A DNA stretch of 64,000 nt from Sulfurospirillum sp. UBA4058 (GCA_002382085.1 DFZK01000005.1:62001-126000); one strand, 5' to 3'; positions 41,511 through 51,134 are shown, counted from the first letter of the stretch. Notes: generated by a model not told the origin, from the letters alone. A program made the numbers and translations.

Positions 41511-42470
41511 TTACATGTGAGACGACGTTAAAATGTGCGTCACGATATCGTGGGCGTGGTTGAGCGCAATGGCGATACTTCCGCCGCTTTTGACCGCGAT
41601 GTCGCCGGCAAGGTAGAGCCCTTTGGTTTTCGTTTCGTAGTGTTCGTCAAATTCGGGTTTTCCCTCCGCATCGAAGGTAATGCCGCATTTTTTAAGAAAA
41701 TCGACCGGCGTCGTTCCGCCGATAGCATAGATGACGCGATCGTAAATCGTGTAGTATCCGTCGGTAAAATTGACCTTCACCAAACCGTTTTCGTTTTCGA
41801 TCGAGACGATGTCCATACCCAAGCGTAGGCGTAGTTTTTCTTGACCGTTGTATTCGTTAATCAGGGTTAAGTTGATGTCGTTGAGTCGGCTAAACGCCTC
41901 ACGACGGTAGTTGAGCGTGACGTTATTGGTCTTGGAGAGCTCGATCGCGTATTCGACCGCCGAATTACCGCCGCCGACGATCAGCAGTTTTTCTCTTTGC
42001 GAACATTTATCGAGGTTAAAATTGATACGTTCTTTAAGCGAAAGCGGGAGCGCATAGTCGGGTTTATTGGGTTTGCCCATCGTTCCGATCGCAACGATAA
42101 CGTTTTTTGCGCGATAGCCGGCTTTAGAGGTCACGACGTAGAATTGATCGTTCTCCTTTGTGATGCTTTCGACTTCGCTGTTAAACGCCGTATCGATTTC
42201 GCCTTTATCGAGTAAGGAATCGAAATAGTTGAGCGTACTCTCTTTGGTGCCGTCTCGAAAATCGATCGTACCTTTGAGCTCGATCTCTTGTCCTTTATAG
42301 TTTTTATCGACGCGCTTGTTGTCTTTGTAGAATTTACGAATGGTTTGCGAGTGGTTCTCGCCTTTTTCGATCATCAAAATATTTTGAAGTCCTAGTGCTT
42401 TTGCTTCAACCGCCGCACCGATGCCTCCCGGACCTCCTCCGATAATGACTAAATCGTATAACTGTACCAT
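41511..42470 (-). CDS. FAD/NAD(P)-dependent oxidoreductase of the thioredoxin-reductase fold without CxxC
   Basis: 319 residues with two dinucleotide motifs (LVIIGGGPGGIGAAVEA for FAD, LIVGGGNSAVEYA for NAD(P)H) and a terminal YLAGDIAVKSGGSIAIAL. The CxxC redox pair of thioredoxin reductase is absent; only two isolated cysteines are seen. This resembles YpdA-type (bacillithiol disulfide reductase-like) or ferredoxin-NADP reductase proteins. A TATAAT on the minus strand at 42509-42514 gives it its own promoter. Confidence 0.82.
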   Translation of the reverse strand: MVQLYDLVIIGGGPGGIGAAVEAKALGLQNILMIEKGENHSQTIRKFYKDNKRVDKNYKGQEIELKGTIDFRDGTKESTLNYFDSLLDKGEIDTAFNSEVESITKENDQFYVVTSKAGYRAKNVIVAIGTMGKPNKPDYALPLSLKERINFNLDKCSQREKLLIVGGGNSAVEYAIELSKTNNVTLNYRREAFSRLNDINLTLINEYNGQEKLRLRLGMDIVSIENENGLVKVNFTDGYYTIYDRVIYAIGGTTPVDFLKKCGITFDAEGKPEFDEHYETKTKGLYLAGDIAVKSGGSIAIALNHAHDIVTHILTSSHM

Positions 42471-42508
42471 AGTGTGTCGTCTCCCGTTAGTTTCTTCTTA
42501 TAACGTCC

Positions 42509-42514
42509 ATTATA
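42509..42514 (-). promoter_or_regulatory. -10 element of the flavoprotein reductase gene
   Basis: TATAAT on the minus strand, 39 bases before the ATG at 42470, in the divergent region shared with proA. Confidence 0.5.
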
Positions 42515-42591
42515 CCCCGAGCTTACTTATGGCTTATTAAATATAAAAAGTGTAAAATCCCCGCAAATGCGATGATTAAGGAAAGAGAAAC

Positions 42592-43827
42592 GTGCAAACT
42601 TTTTTAGAACATGCTAAAGCGGCAAGTCAGACGATCGCTACGCTCGATCCGCATACGAAAGTATCGGTATTGATGCAGATGGCGGATGCTTTGGAAAAAA
42701 ATGCCGATACGATCCTCAAAGAGAACGAAAAAGATTTACAAGAGGCACGAAAAGCAAATTTAACGACTGCGCTAATCGATCGATTGCTCTTAAACGCCAA
42801 GCGTATCGCGGATATGGCACAGGCGATTCGTGAAATCGCGGCACTCAAAGAGCCGATCGGTCGCGTTTTGGAGGGATGGGTCGTTCAAAGCGGATTACGC
42901 ATCGAAAAAGTCAGCATTCCGATCGGCGTCATCGGTATTATTTACGAGAGCCGACCGAACGTAACGAGCGATACGGCGGCATTGTGCTTCAAAAGCGGCA
43001 ATGTATGCGTGCTCAAAGGCGGGAAAGAGGCATTATACAGCAATCAAGCGATTGCCGCACTGTTGCAAGCGGTATTGGAAAAAAATCATTTGCCCAAAGA
43101 GATCATTTCATTGCTACCGGATGCATCGCGCGAGGGCGTCGCTAAGCTCATCAAAATGGATCGTTACGTTGATTTGATTATTCCGCGCGGCGGCGAAGCA
43201 TTGATTCGCTACGTCAGCGAAAATGCAACCGTTCCGGTCGTCAAACACGATAAAGGCGTTTGTCATACCTACGTCGATCGAGATGCCGATCAAGAACGTG
43301 CTATCGCAATTGTCCTCAATGCCAAATGTCAACGTCCGAGCGCATGCAACTCTTTGGAAACGCTTTTAGTTCATGCCTCAATCGCCGAGACCTTTTTACC
43401 GCGTATGAAAGAAGCCCTTGATCGCGCGGGAACGCACGTCAAAGGCTGCGAAAAGACTCAAACGCTTTTACATGTAGAACTTGCAAGCGACGAAGATTAT
43501 CATACGGAACACTTAAGCAATGCCCTTAATATTAAGATCGTCGAAAACGTTGATGCCGCGATTAGGCATATCGCCGCATACGGTTCTTCGCATTCGGAGG
43601 CAATTTTAAGCGAAAATTACGGTGCTATCGAGCGTTTTTTAAACGAAGTGGACGCTGCGGCGGTGTATGCCAACGCTTCGACGCGTTTTACCGACGGCGG
43701 AGAATTCGGCTTCGGTGCGGAAGTGGGCATCAGTACCAATAAATTGCACGCACGAGGACCGATGGGTATTAACGACCTTACGACCTATAAGTTTAAGGTA
43801 TACGGGCAAGGACAAATTCGCGAATGA
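42592..43827 (+). CDS. proA: Gamma-glutamyl phosphate reductase (ProA)
   Basis: Proline synthesis: reduces gamma-glutamyl phosphate to glutamate semialdehyde. 411 residues of the aldehyde-dehydrogenase fold with IGVIGIIYESRPNVTSDTAA, SGNVCVLKGGKEA, the catalytic Cys in NAKCQRPSACNSLETLL and the C-terminal STRFTDGGEFGFGAEVGIST. GTG start with AAGGAAAG upstream. It overlaps the ABC ATPase gene by 4 bases. Confidence 0.97.
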   Translation: MQTFLEHAKAASQTIATLDPHTKVSVLMQMADALEKNADTILKENEKDLQEARKANLTTALIDRLLLNAKRIADMAQAIREIAALKEPIGRVLEGWVVQSGLRIEKVSIPIGVIGIIYESRPNVTSDTAALCFKSGNVCVLKGGKEALYSNQAIAALLQAVLEKNHLPKEIISLLPDASREGVAKLIKMDRYVDLIIPRGGEALIRYVSENATVPVVKHDKGVCHTYVDRDADQERAIAIVLNAKCQRPSACNSLETLLVHASIAETFLPRMKEALDRAGTHVKGCEKTQTLLHVELASDEDYHTEHLSNALNIKIVENVDAAIRHIAAYGSSHSEAILSENYGAIERFLNEVDAAAVYANASTRFTDGGEFGFGAEVGISTNKLHARGPMGINDLTTYKFKVYGQGQIRE

Positions 43828-44399
43828 ACCAAGAGGTGTTGCGCATTGAAGGACTCTTCTTCGGTTATCCTAACGCACGGTTATTGTACGAGGATTTTTC
43901 TCTCAACGTTCATCAAGGTGAATGCGTTTCGATTTTAGGGGCGAGCGGAAGCGGAAAAAGCACGCTTTTCGAGCTTATTACCGGACATCTCAAACCGCTC
44001 AAAGGGAGCATCGTCGCCGCGCCTCTTTCCCAAATTTTTCAAGACCCTTATACGTCGTTTCACCCGACGTATAGCATTGAAAATCAAATTAAAGACGTCG
44101 CTTCGATGGAAGATAGCGAAGCGTTATTGCTCGAATTAGACCTTGATGCGACTCTTTTAACAAAAAAACCGCATCAACTAAGCGGCGGTCAACTGCAACG
44201 ATGCTCGATTTTACGCGCCTTATTGATGAAGCCTCAACTGCTTTTAGCCGACGAGCCCTCTTCCGCGCTGGATAACGTCACGGGCTTACATGTCATGCAG
44301 TTGCTCATGCGCTTTTTAGATCGCGTCGGAATCGTACTCATCACGCACGATACGCATTTAGCCGCATGGTGTAGCGATAAAACGATTAAATTAACGTAA
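43824..44399 (+). CDS. Short orphan ABC transporter ATPase
   Basis: Only 191 residues: Walker A GASGSGKST, Q-loop region SQIFQDPYTSFHPTYSI, signature LSGGQLQRCSILRAL, Walker B LLLADEPSSALD and the switch His in LITHDTHLAAW are all intact, so it is a functional but minimal ATPase. The QDPYTSFHP type sequence resembles peptide/nickel transporters (DppF/NikE), which normally exceed 250 residues. No permease gene is adjacent. It is coupled to proA (ATGA). Confidence 0.82.
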   Translation: MNQEVLRIEGLFFGYPNARLLYEDFSLNVHQGECVSILGASGSGKSTLFELITGHLKPLKGSIVAAPLSQIFQDPYTSFHPTYSIENQIKDVASMEDSEALLLELDLDATLLTKKPHQLSGGQLQRCSILRALLMKPQLLLADEPSSALDNVTGLHVMQLLMRFLDRVGIVLITHDTHLAAWCSDKTIKLT

Positions 44400-44419
44400 G
44401 AGAAGGATAGAAGAACGCT

Positions 44420-45067
44420 ATGCATGCGATGATAGATTGGATTGTTCAGACGGTTGGAGCTTTAGGGTATTTAGGTATTTTCGTTATGATGTTGATTGAA
44501 AGCAGTATTTTTCCGCTTCCCAACGAAGTCGTGATGATTCCGGCGGGATATTTGTGCGCCAAAGGTGAAATGAGCATGCCGGTCGTGATCGTTTTAGGAA
44601 CGCTCGGAAGTATCGCGGGTGCATTACTCAATTACTATTTAGCGGTCGTATTGGGGCGAAAACTGATCTTAAGGTACGGGCATTATCTCTTTTTCAGTGC
44701 CGAAAAACTGGAAAAAGTCGAACGCTTTTTCAAAACGCACGGTTCATTTTCAACCTTTACGGGACGTTTGATTCCCGTCGTTCGCCATTACATTTCTTTA
44801 CCTGCCGGATTGGCGCGTATGAACGTGGCACTTTTTTGTTTCTACACGGGATTGGGTGCCGGCATTTGGGTGACGATTTTGACGCTCTTGGGCTATTTTT
44901 TCGGTCAGAATCAAGCACTTTTGGAAGAAAATTTGCACGCGATCACGTGGAGTCTACTCGGTTTAATCGTCTTTGGGTCGTTCGTATACGTTAAAGCGTT
45001 TCGTACGAAAGAGAAAAAACGCGCTCGTAACGCTATTGGCGCGCAATCACAAAAGAAAAGTCGTTAA
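44420..45067 (+). CDS. DedA-family membrane protein
   Basis: 215 residues; IESSIFPLPNEVVMIPAGYL, the GRLIPVVRHYISLPAGLARM segment and the GTLGSIAGALLNYYLA stretch identify the DedA family, which is linked to lipid carrier recycling and membrane homeostasis. The C-terminal basic tail (EKKRARNAIGAQSQKKSR) runs into the opposite-strand CheX-like gene by 35 bases. Confidence 0.9.
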   Translation: MHAMIDWIVQTVGALGYLGIFVMMLIESSIFPLPNEVVMIPAGYLCAKGEMSMPVVIVLGTLGSIAGALLNYYLAVVLGRKLILRYGHYLFFSAEKLEKVERFFKTHGSFSTFTGRLIPVVRHYISLPAGLARMNVALFCFYTGLGAGIWVTILTLLGYFFGQNQALLEENLHAITWSLLGLIVFGSFVYVKAFRTKEKKRARNAIGAQSQKKSR

Positions 45068-45452
45068 GCGAATAACACAGCGTCTCTTGCGTCGTAAACG
45101 GGAAAGGATGCGAGATATGTCCCATAAATTCGGGAACGCTGAGTTGGTAAGTATGATTCGGGTGTTTTTGTTGTAAGATAACCTTGGCACCGCCGATGAT
45201 TTGATTGGAAACTTCTTTGATCAAATCGTCCAGATCGTCTTCGCACAGGCTATCTTCGAAGAGAAGGTTTTGTGCGATTTGATTGAGGGTTTCTCGTTGA
45301 AATAAGAGATACCAAATATGTTCGGCTTCGTTTTCGTACAAAGAAACCGCGGCACCGTAAAAGTTGTCTGTTTTGAGTCTTCCTTGTTGCAAAGACGTCG
45401 ATAAAATCGTGGAGCAAAAATTCTCAGCGGCGGAAAGAACGGCTTGTTTCAT
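45033..45452 (-). CDS. CheX-like chemotaxis phosphatase-family protein
   Basis: 139 residues with the CheC/CheX/FliY-type helix DDLDDLIKEVSNQIIGGAKVIL (E-x2-N motif), the phosphatase active site of the family, and an N-terminal FCSTILST segment. It probably dephosphorylates CheY-P. It stands alone and converges with the DedA gene. Confidence 0.78.
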   Translation of the reverse strand: MKQAVLSAAENFCSTILSTSLQQGRLKTDNFYGAAVSLYENEAEHIWYLLFQRETLNQIAQNLLFEDSLCEDDLDDLIKEVSNQIIGGAKVILQQKHPNHTYQLSVPEFMGHISHPFPFTTQETLCYSLNDFSFVIARQ

Positions 45453-45571
45453 TTTTTGTCCAAAAATATTATTTTGTGAAACGATTATAATGCAAGCAAT
45501 GTAAATTAAAGATTAAATGAAAATCGATCTGTTGTAAACGTTACATGTAAAGAAAAAGGAACCCGTGAAAA

Positions 45572-45859
45572 ATGGAAAAAGAGATCAGTTTTGAAGCGTT
45601 TAGCCGTGCCGTAGAGACCTTGGGTCTTGTCGGGAAAACCGATAAAAAGACCGTTCGAAGCGTTTACTTGCTCTTATGCAAAGAGTTTCATCCCGATATG
45701 CCGACGGGCGATCATGCTAAATTTCAAGCCATTAGCGATGCGTACGCACTGATTACGGATTATATGGAAGCCTATCGATTTGATTTTGACGAAGAGGAGT
45801 TTAAACGTCAATTCCCACTTTATAACGCTAAAGCGGGAATATGGATGAACGAGCGTTAA
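45572..45859 (+). CDS. J-domain (DnaJ-like) protein
   Basis: 95 residues with a J domain at about 25-70 including the essential HPD in KEFHPDMPTGDHAKFQAI. It has nothing else beyond short flanking helices, so it is a minimal co-chaperone that would stimulate a DnaK. Its last 4 bases overlap the converging DAHP synthase gene. Confidence 0.85.
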   Translation: MEKEISFEAFSRAVETLGLVGKTDKKTVRSVYLLLCKEFHPDMPTGDHAKFQAISDAYALITDYMEAYRFDFDEEEFKRQFPLYNAKAGIWMNER

Positions 45860-47220
45860 GACTGTAGCAGACGTTGGCGAGCCGCTTTGAGAGAATCCGC
45901 AATCAAAAATGCAAGTTCTAAAGCTTGGTTGGCATTGAGACGCGGATCGCATTGCGTTTGGTAACGACATGCAAGGTTTTCTTCCGTAATCTCTTGTGCG
46001 CCGCCGATGCACTCGGTAACGTCTTGCCCCGTCATTTCCAAGTGAACGCCGCCTGGGAACGTACCCTCCTCCTCGTGGACTTTAAAGAAGCCTTTGACTT
46101 CGCGTAGCACTTCGTCGAAGGAGCGCGTTTTGTAATTATTGGAAGCTTTAATGGTATTACCGTGCATTGGATCGATGCTCCATAAAACCTCTTTTCCTGC
46201 CGCTTTGACGGCGCGTACGAGTTTTGGAAATTCGGATTCGATCTTATCGGCACCCATGCGAACGATAATATTGATGCGTCCCGCTTCGTTTTCGGGATTT
46301 AATTTTTCGATCAATGCCATCAGCTTTTCAGCCGTCATACTCGGTCCGGCTTTAATACCGATAGGGTTTTTAACGCCGGTTAAAAATTCAACGTGCGCTT
46401 CGTCTATTTCTCGCGTCCGATCGCCGATCCAGAGCATATGCGCCGAACAGTCGTACCAGTCTCCGGTTAAACTGTCTTGGCGCGTCAAGGCTTCTTCGTA
46501 GTTGAGAAGCAAGGCTTCGTGCGAGGTATAGACGACGGTTTCGTGAATACTCGGCGTGCTGGTAGATGTGATACCGCATGCTTCCATAAAGGCGAGCGTT
46601 TCGGAAATACGTTCGCATAGATGTCGATAGCGATCGCCCAAAGGACTCTCTTGGACAAAGCCTAAGGTCCATTTATGCACTTGATGCAAGTCCGCCAAGC
46701 CGCCGCGCGAAAAAGCGCGCAATAAGTTCATCGTTGCCGCCGATTGGTTGTAAGCTTTAAGCATACGTTTCGGGTTGGGGATACGGGCTTCTTCGGTAAA
46801 TTCGATGTCGTTGATAATATCACCGCGATAACTCGGCAATGTTACTCCGTTTAACTCTTCATAATCGCTTGAACGAGGTTTGGCAAATTGTCCCGCAAGG
46901 CGCCCTACTTTTACGATCGGACATCCTCCGGCAAAGGTTAAAACGACTGCCATCTGAAGCAAAACTTTAAACATATCGCGAATATTGACCGCGTTAAATT
47001 CCGCAAAACTTTCGGCACAGTCGCCGCCTTGCAGTAAAAAAGCCTTACCGTGTACGACGTCCGCTAAGGCGGATTTGAGTTGTCTGACTTCTCCGGCAAA
47101 TACGAGCGGCGGATACTTACTTAGCTCTTCTTCGACATTTTTTAAAATCTCTTGATTGGCATAAGTCGGTTGCTGTTTGATCGGTTTGTCTCTCCAAGAT
47201 GCACGCGTCCAAGAACTCAT
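45856..47220 (-). CDS. Class II (plant-type) DAHP synthase
   Basis: First enzyme of the shikimate pathway, joining PEP and erythrose 4-phosphate. 454 residues starting WTRASWRDKPIKQQPTY, with LLQGGDCAESFAEF, PIVKVGRLAGQFAKPRS, WIGDRTREIDEAH, IKAGPSMT and GEVRQLKSALADV, all class II markers. Monocistronic; RBS upstream is weak. Confidence 0.95.
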   Translation of the reverse strand: MSSWTRASWRDKPIKQQPTYANQEILKNVEEELSKYPPLVFAGEVRQLKSALADVVHGKAFLLQGGDCAESFAEFNAVNIRDMFKVLLQMAVVLTFAGGCPIVKVGRLAGQFAKPRSSDYEELNGVTLPSYRGDIINDIEFTEEARIPNPKRMLKAYNQSAATMNLLRAFSRGGLADLHQVHKWTLGFVQESPLGDRYRHLCERISETLAFMEACGITSTSTPSIHETVVYTSHEALLLNYEEALTRQDSLTGDWYDCSAHMLWIGDRTREIDEAHVEFLTGVKNPIGIKAGPSMTAEKLMALIEKLNPENEAGRINIIVRMGADKIESEFPKLVRAVKAAGKEVLWSIDPMHGNTIKASNNYKTRSFDEVLREVKGFFKVHEEEGTFPGGVHLEMTGQDVTECIGGAQEITEENLACRYQTQCDPRLNANQALELAFLIADSLKAARQRLLQS

Positions 47221-47787
47221 AAAAGACCCTTTAATGATTTTCTCTATTATAATGAGATTGGCTTTAAAGAGAATTGAAAAGTACCGATCTCTTAGGACGT
47301 TTTAAACTATCTTACGGTTTTATCTATTCATTATGGCTTCAACTTTTAATGCATTTTTCGTCAAACTGGCAAACATTGTCTCTGAACCGTTAAGAATATG
47401 ATATTTTAAAATCGTTTCATCTGATATTTCTTCCATTTTGCTTAAATGCTTAATTTTTAACCATTTCTTTAATGGATAAAATACTTTTAGATACGTTTTT
47501 TCATGTAAGAAGCCTTTTGATAAGTTTTAGAAGTCTAATAGTCTAGAATTGTGAACGCTTTCTATGTTAAAAAAGCAATAAAAAACTATACTCAAGAGAA
47601 ATCACGGCACAATGATAAAATTGATTAAAAAATAATCATAAGATTTTCAAAACACCTCTTTTTCTCAAGAATGTAGATTCTACACACCTTTTTCGGCTGA
47701 TTAATTTATAGGCAATTTTTTCGCCAAAAAAAATCTTTTGATGTTAAAATGGTCGTACACCAATTCTCAAACGAAAGGAAAGAAATA
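47221..47787. other. AT-rich intergenic stretch, about 570 bases
   Basis: The longest non-coding gap in the window, clearly richer in A and T than its surroundings. It contains a possible eroded minus-strand frame (47320-47526) and, near its right end, a promoter-like ATGTTAAAATGG about 35 bases before the amino-acid-binding protein gene. No tRNA or obvious RNA fold is visible. Confidence 0.6.
47320..47526 (-). pseudogene. Possible remnant of a small gene
   Basis: On the minus strand 68 codons are open, ending MFASLTKNALKVEAIMNR, with the look of a helical protein tail. There is no start codon with a ribosome site; the only Met gives about 38 residues. No homologue is recognised. It could be the eroded end of a transferred gene or chance in AT-rich DNA. 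Confidence 0.2.
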
Positions 47788-48813
47788 ATGGTTTTATCTC
47801 GTATCGCTAAAGTCTCTTTAGCAACCGTAACGATTTTGGGTTTAGGCGTCACGACACTCAGTGCCGATACGCTCAGTGAAGTACAAAAACAAGGTTTTGT
47901 GAAGTGTGGCGTCGACGGCGGACTTCCGGGGTTTTCCGAAGTCGGTAGCGACGGTATTTACAGAGGAATCGACGTAGACGTATGCCGTGCGGTTGCCGCT
48001 GCAACGCTCGGTGACGCCAAAAAGGTTAAATATATCGCGTTAAACGCCAAAGAGAGATTAACCGCGCTTCAATCGGGCGAGATTGATATGCTTTCGCGCA
48101 ATACGACATGGACGGAAACGCGAGATACCTCTTTGGGCTTAAACTTTGCCGGCGTGAACTACTATGACGGTCAAGGCTTTATGGTTACGAAAAAACTCGG
48201 CGTCAAAAGTGCTAAAGAGCTAGACGGTGCTTCGATTTGTCTTCAAACGGGAACGACGACGGAGCTCAACGTTGCGGACTATTTTAGAACCAATAAAATG
48301 AAATATAAACTCGTCTCCTACGATACCAACGATCAAGTCGTTAAAGCATACGAAAGCGGACGATGCGACGTTTTAACTTCCGATCAATCTCAACTCTACG
48401 GATTGCGTATTAAATTGGCAAAACCGGATGAATCTATCGTTTTACCCGAAGTAATTTCTAAAGAGCCTTTAGGACCGGTGGTCCGTAAGGGCGACGGTCG
48501 ATGGTTCGATATCGTTCGATGGTCGTTTTATGCAATGCTAACGGCGGAAGAATCGGGTGTGACGAGTGCAAACGTCGATGCGATGCTCAAATCCGACAAT
48601 CCTGACGTCAAACGTCTTTTAGGTGCGGAAGGTCAAATGGGCGAAAACTTGGGACTTAAAAAAGATTTTGCGTACCAAATCATCAAACAAGTTGGCAATT
48701 ACGGTGAATCGTTCGAGAGAACCGTAGGTCAAGGCTCACCGCTTAAAATTCAAAGAGGCTACAATGCCCTCTGGACAAACGGCGGCTTACAATACGCACC
48801 ACCTTTTAGATAA
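47788..48813 (+). CDS. Amino-acid ABC transporter substrate-binding protein (AapJ/BztA family)
   Basis: 341-residue periplasmic binding protein with a signal peptide (ATVTILGLGVTTLSA) and the family segments VKCGVDGGLPGFSEVGSDG, RGIDVDVCRAVAAA, NTTWTETRD and YDGQGFMV that mark the AapJ/BztA group for glutamate/glutamine/aspartate and general L-amino acids. The ATG at 47788 follows AAAGGAAAG. First gene of the transporter operon. Confidence 0.92.
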   Translation: MVLSRIAKVSLATVTILGLGVTTLSADTLSEVQKQGFVKCGVDGGLPGFSEVGSDGIYRGIDVDVCRAVAAATLGDAKKVKYIALNAKERLTALQSGEIDMLSRNTTWTETRDTSLGLNFAGVNYYDGQGFMVTKKLGVKSAKELDGASICLQTGTTTELNVADYFRTNKMKYKLVSYDTNDQVVKAYESGRCDVLTSDQSQLYGLRIKLAKPDESIVLPEVISKEPLGPVVRKGDGRWFDIVRWSFYAMLTAEESGVTSANVDAMLKSDNPDVKRLLGAEGQMGENLGLKKDFAYQIIKQVGNYGESFERTVGQGSPLKIQRGYNALWTNGGLQYAPPFR

Positions 48814-48881
48814 GAAGCGTTGTAATATTTTGCATGAGAGCGGTGCGTCCGCTCTCTTCACTTCTTAGACAAAGGACGAAC

Positions 48882-50036
48882 ATGGTAGCACTTTTGAGAA
48901 ATCAAAAGATTCGAGGGATTATTTTTCAGCTTTTAACGGTAATCGGCTTGGTTGCTTTTTTGTGGTATATTGGTGCTAATACGGTTGCGAATATAGAACA
49001 AAGAGGCATTCAAACCGGTTTTGGATTTTTAGAAGGAACGGCGGGATTCGGGATCGATCAATCCCCGATTCCTTATACCGAAGAAAATACGCACGGTAGA
49101 GTTTTTATCGTCGGACTTTTAAATACGATGATTATTGCCGCCGTCGGTATCGTTTTTTCGACGATCGTCGGATTGTTGATCGGTATTTTAAGGCTTTCAA
49201 ACAACTGGTTAATCGCGAAGCTCGCCAAAGCTTATATCGATTTTTTCCGCAATATTCCGCTTTTACTGCAAATTTTATTTTGGTACAACGTCGTATTGCG
49301 TGCCATGCCAAACCCCAAGCAAAGTTACAATTTTTTCGACACGATTTTTATCAACAATCGAGGACTTTACTTCCCGCAACCCGAATACAATACGACGTTT
49401 TTAGCAATTTTATTAAGTTTCGCGGTTGCTATCGCGAGTGCATCTCTTTTTAACCGATGGGCAAATCGTCGTAAAGAAGCTACGGGAAAAGACTTTTTTG
49501 TTTTACCTTGGGGAATTGCACTTTTCCTTCTTCTCCCTGCTCTTGCCTATTGGATCGGAGGCGCACAGTTGCACTTTAGTTTTCCCGAACTCCGAGGTTT
49601 TAACTTTAAAGGCGGCAAAGTGCTTTCTCCGGAATTTTTAGCCTTAGCGTTTGCCTTAACGATCTATACGGCGACGTTTATCGCCGAAGCGGTACGTTCC
49701 GGTATCGAAGCGGTGAGTCACGGGCAAAAAGAAGCCGCCGCATCGATGGGATTTTCTCCTTACCAGTCGCTTAAATTGGTTATTTTGCCTCAAGCGATTC
49801 GTATAGCGATTCCTCCGATTATCAACCAATACCTAAATCTAACGAAAAACTCCTCCTTGGCAACGGCGGTCGGCTATCCGGAAATCGTCACGGTTTTTGC
49901 GGGAACGTCGTTAAACCAAGTCGGACAAGCGATTGAAATTATTGCGATGACGATGTTGGTTTACCTTATTATTAGTTTGCTGGTTTCGGCGCTACTGAAC
50001 TGGTTCAACCATAAAATGAAAATCAAGGAGCGCTAA
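48882..50036 (+). CDS. Amino-acid ABC transporter permease (AapQ/BztB family)
   Basis: 384 residues with eight or so membrane helices, an N-terminal periplasmic extension (YTEENTHGRVFIVGLLNT) and the EAA loop region EAVSHGQKEAAASMGFS typical of AapQ. The ATG at 48882 follows AAAGGACG. It precedes the second permease by 1 base. Confidence 0.92.
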   Translation: MVALLRNQKIRGIIFQLLTVIGLVAFLWYIGANTVANIEQRGIQTGFGFLEGTAGFGIDQSPIPYTEENTHGRVFIVGLLNTMIIAAVGIVFSTIVGLLIGILRLSNNWLIAKLAKAYIDFFRNIPLLLQILFWYNVVLRAMPNPKQSYNFFDTIFINNRGLYFPQPEYNTTFLAILLSFAVAIASASLFNRWANRRKEATGKDFFVLPWGIALFLLLPALAYWIGGAQLHFSFPELRGFNFKGGKVLSPEFLALAFALTIYTATFIAEAVRSGIEAVSHGQKEAAASMGFSPYQSLKLVILPQAIRIAIPPIINQYLNLTKNSSLATAVGYPEIVTVFAGTSLNQVGQAIEIIAMTMLVYLIISLLVSALLNWFNHKMKIKER

Positions 50037-50037
50037 G

Positions 50038-51126
50038 ATGGCGGTTTATTCCAAAAAAGAGACGCGCAAAGCTCCTTCCAATGTCAAGGGCTTGACGTTT
50101 TGGTTACGTGAAAACCTCTTTTCGTCGCCGTTTAACGTTGCATTAACGCTTTTAGGCGTAATGCTTTTGGTTTGGGTTATTCCGCCTTTTATTAAATGGG
50201 CCTATTGGGATGCAAATTTTGCGGGAAGTACGCGAGAAGATTGCACCGGCGGAGGAGCATGTTGGGTCTTTATCCGCATGAAAATCGATATGTTTATGTA
50301 CGGCTTTTACCCTTCCGAATTTCGTTGGCGCGTCAATACGGTTTACGGGCTATTCCTCGTATTGATTGCGGCATTTCGTTATCTCAAAAGCCCGATGTTC
50401 AAAATCGTATCGGCACATGTCTATTTTATCGCCGGTTTTATTTTGGTTCACGGCGGTTTAGCCGGTTTAGAGGTTGTCCCGACCGATAAATGGGGCGGTT
50501 TAATGTTGACGATTATGGTAGCGGCCGTCGGTATCGTCTCAGCATTTCCTTTGGGCGTTATTTTAGCATTGGGACGTGCGTCGCATTTACCGATTATCCG
50601 CAGCTTAAGCGTGACGTACATCGAATTTATTCGGGGCGTACCGTTGATTACGATTTTGTTTATGTCTTCGGTTATTTTGCCGCTTTTCTTTCCCGAGGGA
50701 ATGAATTTTGATAAATTGTTACGCGCATTGATCGGTATTGCGATGTTTGAAGCGGCGTATATCGCCGAAAATATCCGCGGCGGACTTCAGTCGATTCCCA
50801 AAGGTCAATACGAGGCGGCGGATGCGATCGGTTTATCGTACTGGCAAAAGATGTTTTTAGTCATTTTACCGCAAGCGTTAAAAGTAGCTATTCCTAATCT
50901 CGTAGGCGTTTCAATCGCCCTTTTTCAAGATACGACGCTTGTTTTGATCATCGGATTATTCGATTTGTTGGCGATGGTACGTCTGAGTGCCGCCGATTCG
51001 TATTGGCTTGGCTACGAGACGGAAGGTTACGTATTTGTTACCTTTATCTTTTGGTTTTTTTGTTACATGATGTCAAATTTCAGCCAAAAGCTTGAAAAAC
51101 GTTTTAATACGAATTTACGAAAATAG
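50038..51126 (+). CDS. Amino-acid ABC transporter permease (AapM/BztC family)
   Basis: 362 residues; partner of the preceding permease. It carries LGRASHLPIIRSLSVTYIEFIRGVPLI and the EAA loop GLQSIPKGQYEAADAIGLS. The large N-terminal region with a Cys-containing loop (DCTGGGACW) is seen in AapM proteins. The operon continues with the ATPase 8 bases on. Confidence 0.92.
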   Translation: MAVYSKKETRKAPSNVKGLTFWLRENLFSSPFNVALTLLGVMLLVWVIPPFIKWAYWDANFAGSTREDCTGGGACWVFIRMKIDMFMYGFYPSEFRWRVNTVYGLFLVLIAAFRYLKSPMFKIVSAHVYFIAGFILVHGGLAGLEVVPTDKWGGLMLTIMVAAVGIVSAFPLGVILALGRASHLPIIRSLSVTYIEFIRGVPLITILFMSSVILPLFFPEGMNFDKLLRALIGIAMFEAAYIAENIRGGLQSIPKGQYEAADAIGLSYWQKMFLVILPQALKVAIPNLVGVSIALFQDTTLVLIIGLFDLLAMVRLSAADSYWLGYETEGYVFVTFIFWFFCYMMSNFSQKLEKRFNTNLRK

Positions 51127-51134
51127 GACGCTTT

